Source: Rhizophlyctis rosea (lineage: Eukaryota; Chytridiomycota; Chytridiomycetes; Rhizophlyctidales; Rhizophlyctidaceae). From it: a stretch of 64,000 bases of DNA. The notes below the pieces were generated by a model, which was given only the letters and a program-made list of their open reading frames with translations, had not been told where the DNA came from and did no database searches. Location: the NCBI GenBank assembly GCA_027596075.1, contig JADGJC010000147.1:1-64000 (forward strand), read 5' to 3'. A program made the position numbers and the translations under genes. This document shows positions 47,436-58,300 of the stretch, piece by piece (position 1 is the first letter of the stretch; every line of letters begins with the position of its first letter).

Positions 47436-49788
47436 TTATTCCTCCCCACCCCACCCACTCCTCCGACTCCCAACACTAACCGCACTCTTCTTCCTCGACA
47501 AATTCCTGCTCGGCTTCCCTTCCTCCATCCCCATCGGCGGTACCATTCCCCCCGGATACATCATCCCCGGCATCCCCGGCATAGGCGGCATCCCATTCGG
47601 CATAGGCATCACCACCCCCGCAGGCATGGGCGGCATCCCATTCGGTAGCGGCATCCCACCAATCGGCGGCATAGGCATGGGCGGCATCCCGTTCGGACTT
47701 GGTACGGGTGACGGGTACGGCATGGGCGGCATCCCATTTGGACTCGGTACGGGTGACGGGTACGGCATGGCGGGGTAATGCGTCATTGGGCCTGGTACCA
47801 TTCCCGCTGGTGGTGGTGGTGGGTTAGGTACTCCTCCACCCTGTTGTTGTTGTTGCAGAGCCAAAATAGCCCTCTGCTGCATCGCAGCCTGCTGATAATA
47901 CATCTGCGCCATCATCTGCTGATGCGCCAACGCCGCCATCTGCTGTTGCTGTGGCGTCATCCCCACTCTCGCCCCACCATTAACACTCCCCGGCCCACTG
48001 GGCAACACATGATCCATAGGCGGAGGCGGCGCATCTTCCCCACCTCCTCCATACTCCGAAGCCGAATCAACAGGATGTCTCGACGACGACCGTGCACGGG
48101 AGTTACCCCTAGACGACACCGACCCGCTCCGTCCCGGTCTCCTCGACCGACTCCTACTCCTCTGCTGTTCCTGCATGTGCCGGTTCTGAATTACCGCAAG
48201 ACTCTGTTCATCGTCCGAATCTGATGCGTCTGTCGTGCTCGCTATGGAATGGGAGGGGCGGGGAGAAGGTTCACGAGACAGGTGAGAGCGTCCTGAGTGA
48301 CGTTTCTGATCCGGGTGTGGGACGGAATACGAGTTGCGGGAGTCTGGACGGAGGTAGTGATTGGAAGCTGGGGAAGCCGAGCGGGTGTTGTGATGGTTTT
48401 GGTTTTGGATGTATGGTGCTGGGGATCCGGATCGACTGCCTCCGTAGTCGGAACCTGGGGCGCGTGGGACGGGTGTGCGTGAACGGGCAATGCGGCTTAC
48501 GTTGGGGTCACTGGCGTATCCGCTGACGTGTCCGTTGGGGAAGTGCTCGTTCAAGGCGGGCGAAGGGGGAGGAGAAGGAAGATGCGAGTCCCTCACACTA
48601 TCTCTTGTCGACCGTCTATCAGACCCCATATGCGGCGGAATAGCATTCACACTCTCCCTATCCGACATAGAAGCATGGCGGTTCAAATCCGTCATCGATC
48701 CATGAGCCGTTCCGAGCCTGCTCGATCGTGGCTGTTGATGCAGATTTTGCCCTCCTGGTTGTGCGTATCGAGCTAGCGGACCAGAATCTGAATCGGATTC
48801 GGAGTTGCTGGAACCTCCTCGTCGACCGCGTCCGTTTTCGCGCATGGATAGGTTTCGTGATGGGGGTTGGGGTTGTGATGATGGGGGTGGTGGTGCGGGT
48901 TCGTTGGTGACGCCGGCTTGGGCTTGTTGTTTGGCTTTGCGGTTAAAGCGTGGTACGGGTGCTGCTGGTTGGTTGCTGGTGCTGCTATTGTTGCTGTTGA
49001 TGCTTGCGGTGTTGTTTGATGATTCATTGTAGCTATATCGACTGCTATTTTTGTATTTATCGGCACCGTATCCATTTGCGTCGCGATCATGCGAGCGGTT
49101 ATCCACTGCTCTTGTTGTTGGAGTCATGGACGAGGACCGTGGCTTTTGCTCTTCTCGCATTCCACGAATGATCGCCAAAGCGTCAGTAAGCTCCCTGTGA
49201 TTGATCTTTTCTTCATCTGCGGTTGTTGATCTTGAGCTTTGTACGCCGTTGCTGCCAGGAAGGCGGAAAACTTTTGATGTGCCTGTGCAACCATAAGGTC
49301 ATTCGAGGTGCAACACCAATGCAAAAGTTCACGTATATTGAATGGGAGTACTTACCATTGCTGCCGTTCACGGATCCCGCTGATACAGGAGTAACCGGTT
49401 CCGGATCCTCCACCATTGGCTTCTCCGCAATCCTCCTCTCAAAATCAAACATAAAATCATCTAAGAGCGAGCCGCCACCTGTTGTCGCCATTGTTTGTGC
49501 TCTTGCCCTTCCGTTACTCTCCCTCCGCCGTAGCCCGCCATCCCCACCCCCATACACTTGTCCGTTCCCATTCGCTCTGGGTGGAGCACCTCCGCGCTGA
49601 TCAAACACGGGTCCTATTTGCGGGAGTAGGTCATCTGCTTTAGGATCGAGGGTAAACCGCGGTCGGTTGTCAGTGCTGGAGGAGGAGGACTCGAAAGAAG
49701 GTGTAGATGCCAGCCCCCGATTATTTCTGTAGGCGACGGGTGGCGGAGAGTCCTTTTTGGACTTTTTGCCGAAGAAGGGGAAGCCCAT
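47436..49788 (-). CDS. Long intrinsically disordered protein, function unknown
   Basis: Two exons on the minus strand, 49788-49356 and 49282-47436, 759 residues; the 73-base GTAAGT...GCACAG intron closes in phase. A basic N-terminus (MGFPFFGKKSKKD) is followed by an almost wholly low-complexity chain: Ser/Arg/Asn-rich, then an RS-like stretch (RSRSRSRRPGRSGS), then Gln runs (QQQQQ), and finally Met/Pro-rich tandem units (MPYPSPVPSPNG, PNGMPPMP) near the C-terminus. A short helical block, EEKINHRELTDALAIIRGMR, after the intron is the only part likely to fold. No enzyme domain, signal peptide or membrane segment is visible. RS and poly-Gln regions are common in RNA-binding and cytoskeletal scaffold proteins, but nothing here is specific, so I assign no function. 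Strong coding bias and the long open frame make the gene itself secure. Confidence 0.8.
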
Positions 49789-51623
49789 TCTCACGGTTCA
49801 GCTTGCAGAGCTGAGAAATGGGAGAGTGGGGTGTGTGCAGATTCAGGCGTGGAGCTGCGGGACCGAGTATATGCTAGTGGTTTCAAAGAACTGGGAAAGT
49901 TAAAGAGGATTGGTTTTGAGTCTGATGCTCTGATCTCAGTTTTGGAATTCTGTGAAGGGGAAGACGTTTCCATTAGGGAACGGCCAACTTGCCGTAAACA
50001 GACATGTAAACAAACAAAGCTGTACACCGACGCCCGCAGATGCAGTAGCGTGATGCAATGCCTACTATGTTGGCAATCTCTTCTGCAAGTACTTACAATG
50101 TTCTCATTCACAGCACTTAAACCTTCGGTCTCCGCGCACTCTAGTCGTGGGTACAAACGCTATCGAAGTGTATGAGGCAAAGGAACGATAGACGCGCGAG
50201 GGTTGAAGGTTGGGTTGTGTATGCAAGAAAGTTATGAGTTGTAACCGATCAGAAGGTGCGCGCAGGGCATGAGGTGGAGGTTGTGTATAAGAATGGAGGA
50301 GGCCGCAAGGTGATATGTTCGGGGTTGTTCGGTTGTTTGCTTCGACAATGTTGTAATAGGTAGTCACCAAAATGACTCGGGATAGCAGCAAGCCTCAATG
50401 CTAAGCCTGGAATAGGAAACGCGTAATGTAAACAAAAATCCCGAAAGGTGGGTGCACTCGGGCATTGGGCTGCTGGGCTGCCCGCTCGAGGCTTACCTGG
50501 CCGTCACAAATCAAGGGCCCTATTAGCCTGACTGAAAATGTAGAAAAAAGCAAGAGGTTCTGACTTGTTTGACATGGAAACAGTGGTTGAGCAAGTCAAA
50601 ATCAATCAACGACAAGGCAAAAAAAGCTGCAAGGCGAAGGGCAAGAGACGATTTTCGGTGCTAGTAACAGCCGAACCTCCCGACTCTTGCAGACCATGGT
50701 GCAGACGATTGCAAATAGGGCTTGCAGCTGCAATGCAGCAGGCTCCGACTCCTGCTCCTGAAAGTCAACAGCCTATTTTTGATGACTAGTTTGTGGCCAA
50801 ACATGAACTTGTTTGGATCAACCCTGTCGACCTCAAGACTCGGAACTGCAGGGTCAGAAGCAATGGGATAAAAATTTTGATGGAATAATGTGGCAGTGGC
50901 GTTCAACGACTGCTGCCCATTGCGGTTGACGGGTACACAAGTAACAACGTTGAAGTGACACACGTCTTACAATGAAGAACGCGCCCGTCTCTCCTGTTTG
51001 ACCCGACGAACGCGTCCAAGGGTCCTATACCGCATTCTTCCTGCCACACGATTTGCAGGCGATGGCATCCGCTCGATTCATGAATGTGGCAAGATCGATA
51101 ATGCTTGGTTCGTACAGCGTGCCCCTTAAGAGTATGCTCCAGGAAACTTGAGCGCTCATACCCACTTACCGCCACCAACTTGGGACAAGCCAGTCCTGCG
51201 AACTACCAGCTCTGACGGGCGTCAGTCCAAGGATAGAACTGACTTGCTGCAGTTCGATTGCATATGCATGAACCCATTCCTAAAGACGTTACGACGACTT
51301 GAGGGGACAAAGTGATCGTCTCAAATATGAGCAGCCGGCGAGGAGAAGAAAGGTCGGAGAATTCCTCAGAGATGCGACATGTTTGATTTGAAAATCAAGA
51401 GGAGGACAACTTCGGGAAGCGAGCAAAACGATGGCGGCACTTTTATGGCGCTGCATCCGGAAATCGCTACCTGCAACAGGCAAAAGGACAGAAGGACAAA
51501 GGAAAAAAAAACTGTCTTCTGCAAGTCTCAAGAAGCTTGAACGAATCTGTGTTACAACAGGCAAAGTAGGAGGCCAAAAAATGATCCAAGAAACCAAAAA
51601 AAGATCTCATGAGAAAGTGTAAA
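49789..51623. other. Gene-poor interval with promoter of the disordered-protein gene
   Basis: About 1.8 kb; the left edge should contain the promoter of the minus-strand gene starting at 49788. No other gene was recognised. Confidence 0.5.
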
Positions 51624-51695
51624 TTCCCCAGCGGGGAATTGAACCCCGGCCCCGACGGTGAGAGCGTCGTATCCTAGCCACTAGACGACTGAGGA
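51624..51695 (-). tRNA. tRNA-Glu (anticodon CTC)
   Basis: 72 bases, no intron. The acceptor arms TCCTCAG and CTGGGGA pair fully with one G-T wobble, followed by discriminator A. The D-arm segment GTCTAGTGGCTAGGAT and the anticodon arm CGACG-CTCTCAC-CGTCG are typical of eukaryotic tRNA-Glu; the loop gives anticodon CTC, read from codon GAG. The T-arm GGGGTTCAATTCCCC is canonical. It stands alone in a gene-poor region. Confidence 0.95.
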
Positions 51696-54600
51696 AGTGT
51701 TGAAATCTGATGATGTTTTAAACATTATCACGCTATTTCTCATTTTGAGTACATCTCAAAGAATCAGGGATTTTCGTCGGGTTGGAATTCCATAATATTT
51801 CATATGAAGCCGCCAAATTTTTGACGACGCACACTTTGAAGTGATTCTTTTATGGTGTCCAAAACGCGTGATTGGACCTTTGCGGCAGCTGTCCACAGCA
51901 TAATCAGTTTAGTAATGTTCACCATTGACGTTGCAATCCCCCATTTTGTTTACTGACATGATGTGGCGACCCAAGCCCACACCGGATATACATGCTCCTG
52001 CCTTCTTTAACTCTCATGCAGGGACGCTAAGTAACAACTGCTAACACAATCTTGTCCTGATAAAGGGAAGGCAGCAGGTCTGTCGACATATTTCTAATCC
52101 CGCACGATCACGTATAATCGATATTTGTATTATTCTACTGCAGATGATTTACCGAAAGCTTAACGGTTGAGGCAAGTCAAATGCCCATTCATTTGCGGGT
52201 ATCCGTGCGTTCTGCAATTTCAGATGAGGTACATTCCTCAGCCCTCCCGTTGTTCTGTTTTCTTTTTCTCAAGACTGATCCAATTTTTGGAGCAGCGGTA
52301 CGGCAGACGCCGTCAATTTTGATCCACGGCCGTTACCAACTCCTGGAAGTGACTAGCGCTTCTAACTTTCGAGAGGATTCGCCGACGCTCGTGCGGACAC
52401 GGTTTGATTGTTTTTTTTCCTTAAGATTGGTGACATGGGACACCGCAACTTTTTGAAGATCCCGGTTGGGCAAATTGCTTTTGTAATGGGGACTGATTCA
52501 GCAGGCGGAAACGATGTCCCGCTTGTCGGCATCGATACTCATTTGGACCCTGCGATGATTCGGTTGGTTGATGCTGCTGTGTGGTCGTGATCTTGAATGC
52601 ATCTCTCATGACGTTTCTTTAAAATTGGATACCCGTCATCGAAACCAACTATTGGACAGTTGACCTCAGCGGATTGGCCGACAAAACCGCAAAGGGCATT
52701 CAACCAAAAGTACAAATGGAAAGCATGTCTTTCCATGCTTTCCACATGTCTCGTAAATTGTACATCTTCTTTTTTTTGTTGAAGCAGCTGAACACTCCTC
52801 ACTATCAATCAAAATCTCGGCAGATCTTAACTGCATTTACATCAACGGGCATCTATCGCAATCCCTTGATTTGGGACGTCTAATCTGCAAACCCACCACC
52901 TACTTGACAGTCGACTTTTTTGGGGAAAAAAGCAGACGAGTTATAATTGAGGAATCAATGGATGTAAACTGCTTACAACTGCATCCGCTTCTTTTGCAGA
53001 TTGGGGCCGGCAAATTCTGTGCTTCACCCATTTAGGGGTACGGCAATGGGCGCGAATGGGTGTTTGGTGATGCGTTCTTCCCCATATTTTGGAATTGTTT
53101 TAGGTTTGATAATCTTCGACAGTCATTCTGTTGTGCGGCAAAAAAAAGCCAATCAACTTCGTGCTCAGTGTTCGAAGTTGTGCACGACATGGAAGACATC
53201 AAGAACGGCTCAATGATGCCATGTGATTGACAAATCACTTTTCGATAATTCAAATTGAGAGAACTGGCCCTTCTTTTGTTCGTGGCAAACAGAGCAAATT
53301 CTGCTGTTTTATTGAACATACTAGACTTTTTCTTATGACCTGATGCGGCCATGTGGTATGTATGACTATGTGCGGGAACGGGGTAACGTGGTAGGATGTC
53401 GGATTGACTAAGCTTGTTTGAGCTTCGAAAACAATTATTTAACTGGAGTCTTGAAGTATTCAAGTCCATACGACCGCCTCAACGACGCTGTCGGCTTCTT
53501 TGCACTTTCTGGGTGTGAGTTATTTTGGGGCCGTGAACCCTCGCGTTTACTGTGCCACCACCGCCTCAAAAGCACATGAATCTGGCATTCCCTTCCCTCC
53601 GCAACTTTAACAGCAACAGCGGTTGTGCAGAGTGAGCCCTTACGCTTTTGAAAGCTTATTATGGAACCCCCTGATGAGAAAAACTTCTAAATTGACGCTC
53701 GGACTGCGCACCGGCACATTAGCCAAACGGTGGTTTCGTCATTAGATAATGATCGGAATCTAGATGACAGCACACTAGAGGAAGACAGCACCATGATGAC
53801 CAACTATCACTCTTTCCTTTGCAGAGAACCTACTAGGGCGCAATAAACAAGAGAGTCTCAGGCAATATGCGTGGCGATATGGTCGGAGCGAAATGTGATG
53901 GAGGGGGTTGGGTCGCAGGCTCGGAGGTGGATATTCGCATGATGGCAGTTTCATATCTGTGGCGGGTGGCTGAATGACTGTCCCACGGCAGGTCTGTGAC
54001 TGGGATGTCCTGTTGACGCTCCCATGCTCTTATCCCACACAAACTTTTCATGTCGGCACAATTCACCAGCATGGCTATCATAAGATCGCAGTCTCATTGG
54101 GGGCTAGATGTCAACTTCTGCAATACTACACCCTCCCGCTTGGGAAGGGAAGCCATGACCAGTCTTCCCCTCATGTAAGCCAATGAAAACATGGTATAAA
54201 CGAGTGAGATGGGAGAACTTCAATGGATCTTCCCTCCCCATGAACACATGCATCAGCCCTATCAATCCCAAACTACTATCATCCACTCGTGCCATGGCGA
54301 ATGTGAAGGGGTGTTGGCCGTGTATTTCTGGACATTGAGAATGGGAGGTGTCCCACTCCTATAGGGTGGAAACGACTGTGGCGTCGACTCCGTTCTGCAA
54401 AAATTCCTAGATTGGTCATTTCGAAAAGGACGTAATATCAACATGTTTCCTACATCTTTGATGGAACACTATGCTTCAACAATTGCTATGTATGGGGCGG
54501 AAACGATCGGCGATTTCGCCAAGGATTTGCTGCTGGCAAGGAGAAATCAAATCTTTGATGCTGTTGGCCCATTTGAGACGAGCAATGGGATTCTCACTTC

Positions 54601-54852
54601 GTTCGCACCCTCCCGTATGCGATGTCGTGGTTCCAAAGATGTCAAAGTCATACTCTCGCGGATGAGACCAAGACTGCATCTGCGCGCTGAGACTCCGAAA
54701 CTCTCCACCTCCGTTCTTACTGCATCTCAAGATGATTAATGAAACAGGGGTGTAGAACAGAGATGATGCCCGACACTGATGTTACTATTCCATGATGGCC
54801 GTCGGATGATCTCCATTCCCGTCTTGTTTTGTCAATTCCGCTCACCTGTGAC
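51696..54852. other. Gene-poor interval
   Basis: About 3.2 kb between the tRNA and the promoter of the glycine-rich protein gene. A 98-residue plus-strand open frame at 54443-54739 has no recognisable feature. Nothing else was seen. Confidence 0.5.
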
Positions 54853-54878
54853 GCTCCCGGATTCTATAAAACGGGAGC
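54853..54878 (+). promoter_or_regulatory. TATA box held in the loop of a perfect inverted repeat
   Basis: TATAAAA (54865-54871) lies between the arms GCTCCCG (54853-54859) and CGGGAGC (54872-54878), about 185 bases upstream of the start of the glycine-rich secreted protein gene. Confidence 0.5.
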
Positions 54879-55052
54879 TTCTCCTCCTTCCCTTTTCGAA
54901 CAGCATCCGGCAGGACAACCTGAGCATCTCTTCATAAGTCTACTCAGTACACTGCTTCCATCGCTCCTATCAGCAACTTGTGATACCTTCGCCCTTTGCT
55001 TACATTCCAATAGATATAGACTAGACCCCCACACACTTCCCACCACGCAACC

Positions 55053-58000
55053 ATGAAACTCACCCACCTCCTCGCTATCGGCCTCGCCACCAGCGCTATC
55101 GCCGCTCCCACCAAGGTCGACGACAACAAGGACGGCTATGGCAAGCACGTCGACCATAAGAAGGACGACTACAAGCCCAATTACGACAACTACAAGAAGG
55201 ATCAGTACAAGCCCCAGCATTTCGACTGCAAACCCAAGTACGATGGTCGCAAGAAAAACGACCACAAGTACGATGACGGCAAGAAGGACGGCTACAAGTA
55301 CGGCAAGAAGGACGATCATAAGCCGAAGCACGTTGACTACAAGAAGGGTGACCACCAGAAGGACGACCACAAATCTAAGCACGTCGACTACAAGAAGGAC
55401 GACCACAAACCCAAGCACGTCGACTACAAGAAGGACGACCACAAACCCAAATACGACGACAGCAAGAAGGACTACGGCTTCAAGTATCACAACAACAAAA
55501 AGGACGACGACCACAAGCCCAAGCACGTCGACACCAAAAAGGACGACTACCACAAGCCCAAACACGTCGACACCAAAAAGGACGACCACAAGCCCAAGCA
55601 CGACTACGAGGACACCAAACACGACTACTACAAGCGTGACAACTGGGATGGCAAAAGTCCCACCTACTATGCCGCCATCCCCATCGCCCGCGCTCGCGCT
55701 GACGGTCCAAGCTCCGTCGTCATTGGCGGTCCTGGACCTGTTCCCACCACTCCCGGTCCCGTCATCATCGGTGGTCCTGGACCCGTTCCTACCACTCCCG
55801 GCCCCGTCATCCTTCCCTCTTCTGGATCCGTCAACATCCTCGGCCCAATCCAACCCGGCCCTCCTGCTCCCGCCATCGCCATCGCGCCCGGCGCACCGCC
55901 CCCGCCCATCGCCGTTGTTGGACCTGCCAGGGGCACCAGTGGTGCCCCCGGCGTCAGTATTACTGCTCCCTCCGGTGCTACTGTCCCGATTACCGGAGGT
56001 GCTCAAGGCGGACCCGGCGGCGCCGGCATCGTATTCCCTTCTGGTGGTGGATTCACTGGCTCTCTCAATGTCGGAGGGCCCATTTCCGGGGGCGCAGGGG
56101 GGCCAGGTGCCAGTGTTACCACTGCAGATGCCGATCCTGGGCTTACCATCGCTGGAGCGGTGAGTGATCGTTGCCATTGTTTTCGGACTCAGCCTTGATG
56201 GATTTGTTCCAACATCTCTTCTCAATATCAGGTTACGGGAGGCAATGGCGGTGCGGGCGGTCCAGATTGGGGGTCTGGTGGACAGGGAGGCGCCGGAGTT
56301 ACACTCGCAAAGCGTCAGGGCATCACGGTTGGTGGACCTGTTGCTGGCGGCATGGGTGGTGAGTTTACGTCAATCTTTTTCATGAGTTTTTGACATTGAC
56401 CTCCACCTCGCTTCCTGATCTCCGTTGAACTGACTTGACCCTTCACGATACAGGTCCTGGCGGCGCTGGAGGTACTTCTGCGAACATTGGCGGTAAGTTC
56501 AACTCTTTTGCATGCGTTTTGAGACCCCTTGAAAAATGAGTCAGAGACTGACATGCTTTCTTCCATAACTTGTAGGTGCGGGCGGAGCTGGAGGTGGTGG
56601 AGGTACAGGTGTGACTGCTCCCGCTGGGGCCCAGGCGACATTTGGTTCAAGTGTTACTGGTGGTAAGTTGGACACTTATTGCTCCTCGGTCAACGTCATG
56701 TGATATTGAACTGACAATTCCTTATCACCATGAAGGCGGCGGCGGCGCTGGCGGTGCGGGTGGTACAGGGGGTATGAGGGGAGGGGCTGGAGGTGCTGGC
56801 GGAACCGCTGGCGGCGGTGTCGTCATCGTTCCTGTTATTCCCGTCCGCCCTCCGGGTCCCGGCCCTTACGGATACTCTTCTGGCATTATCGGTTTCGAGC
56901 CCACTTTCGGCCTCGCCAAGCGCTCAAAACTGACCAAGCGCCAAGGAATCACCGTCGGTGGACCTGTTGCGGGTGGTACTGGTGGTATGTTGATTTGTAT
57001 TTTCGGGTTCTGACGCTCACCTTGATCACTTGAATTCACCATTTCTGCTCCATGACGTAGGCCCCAGCGGTGCGGGCGGGACTTCTGCTGGAACTGGTGG
57101 GGCGGGCGGTGTGGGTGGTGGCGGTAAGCCGTTTGCATTTCACTTCTCGTCCTTTACCATTGCTCATTGCAATTGACTTTGCTGCTTTACGTCACGCAGG
57201 CGGTACGGGCGTCACGGCTCCTGCAACTGGAGTGCAAGCTACCTTTGGTTCAAGCGTAACGGGTGGTGGTGGAGGGCCGGGTGGTGCGGGTGGAACGGGA
57301 GGGATGCAAGGCGGCGCTGGTGGTGGTGGTGGACAAGCTGGCGGCGGAGTTGTCTTGACGGCGGTGCCTCTTGTCGCTGCCCCGGTTGCTGCTCCCGTCG
57401 CAGCTCCCGTCGCAGTTCCCGTCACAACATTGGTGAAGCGTCAGGGGGGTCTCACTTTCGGTGGAGCTGTCATGGGTGGTCTCGGTGGGCAGGGAGGTGT
57501 TGGTGGAACTGGTGGTCCTCAAGGTAAGAGATGTCGTTTACTTAAGGGAGTCCCACTTCATGGTTCTAAACTGTTTCAAATGTGAATACGTTAGGTACTG
57601 GAGGGGCTGGTGGAGTGGGTGGTCTGGGAGGTACGGGAGTGACCGCGGCGCCTGGTGAGTTGCAGATGGCTTTTCATTTCGAGAACCTTTTGGAATCGCT
57701 TGATGGACTGTTGTTGTATCAATCATCTCAGGTGCTGCGGCCACTTTCGGAAACGCTGTTACTGGTGGTGGTGGCGGTACGGGTGGTGCTGGTGGTACTG
57801 GCGGTGCAGCAGGAGGTAAATTGTTGTTCTTTTTGCTTCGTTGACTTTGACACTGTATGGAGCAATTCACTTGCCTAATTGAATGAATACAAGGTGTCGG
57901 TGGTGGTGGCGGTACGGCTGGTGCGGGTGTCCAATTGACTGCCCCTCCTCCTGCCGGCGCTCCGCTCGCTCCGGCTCCAGCTCCCATCCCTGTCGGGCCC

Positions 58001-58300
58001 ACAGTGACTCCTCCTCCTGCTGCTCCCGCTCCTGCCCCGGCTCCAGCTCCACTCCCCAGTTGCCCAGCTCCCTTCGTCTTCAGCACCGCCACCGGCCTAT
58101 GCGTCCGGCCCGTCACCACCGCTGGGGTCACCGTTGCCCAAGTCGGCGATGAGGATTATGCTCCCATGACTCGTTACGCTCCCATGACTACCCGCCGCCG
58201 CATGCGCAACTGCCCTCCCTACGTTGGCGCCGACAAGGATCGCTACCCGTACTGGGGCTACCCGTGGTACTGCTTCATGCAGCGCTACACTCGCATGTAA
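55053..58300 (+). CDS. Secreted glycine-rich mosaic repeat protein with Lys/Asp/His repeats
   Basis: Ten exons: 55053-56159, 56232-56358, 56454-56492, 56576-56662, 56736-56984, 57061-57123, 57200-57523, 57595-57654, 57732-57815, 57894-58300; 848 residues with every phase closing. The signal peptide is MKLTHLLAIGLATSAIAA. Next come Lys/Asp/His/Tyr-rich repeats (unit KHVDYKKDDHKP) to about residue 205, a Pro/Gly region (GGPGPVPTTPGPV twice), then a glycine-rich region built of three diverged cassettes sharing TGVTAP, ATFGSSVTGGGG and GGAGGTGG. Dibasic KR sites precede the cassettes (LAKRQGITV, LTKRQGITV, LVKRQGGLT). The C-terminus is Pro/Ala-rich, then SCPAPFVFSTATGLCVRP and a Tyr/Arg end (YPYWGYPWYCFMQRYTRM). 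All introns but the first are phase 1, so most internal exons are symmetrical. No family was recognised. A structural wall, adhesive or silk-like extracellular role is an inference from composition. Confidence 0.85.
55326..55612 (+). repeat. 36-base in-frame tandem repeats (KHVDYKKDDHKP units)
   Basis: Imperfect 12-residue units rich in Lys, Asp, His and Tyr inside exon 1 of the glycine-rich protein gene; two adjacent units are nearly identical at the nucleotide level and others are degenerate (KHVDTKKDD). Confidence 0.85.

Noticed and set aside
55138..56163. 341-residue Thr/Ser-rich plus-strand open frame inside the glycine-rich gene
   Set aside because: A second frame of the AAG/GAC repeats; the Thr-Arg chain is a product of repeat composition.
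54864..56225. 453-residue minus-strand open frame opposite the glycine-rich gene
   Set aside because: It is the antisense shadow of repetitive GC-biased exon 1: Val/Gly low complexity, no domain, while the plus strand has a signal peptide and consistent splicing.
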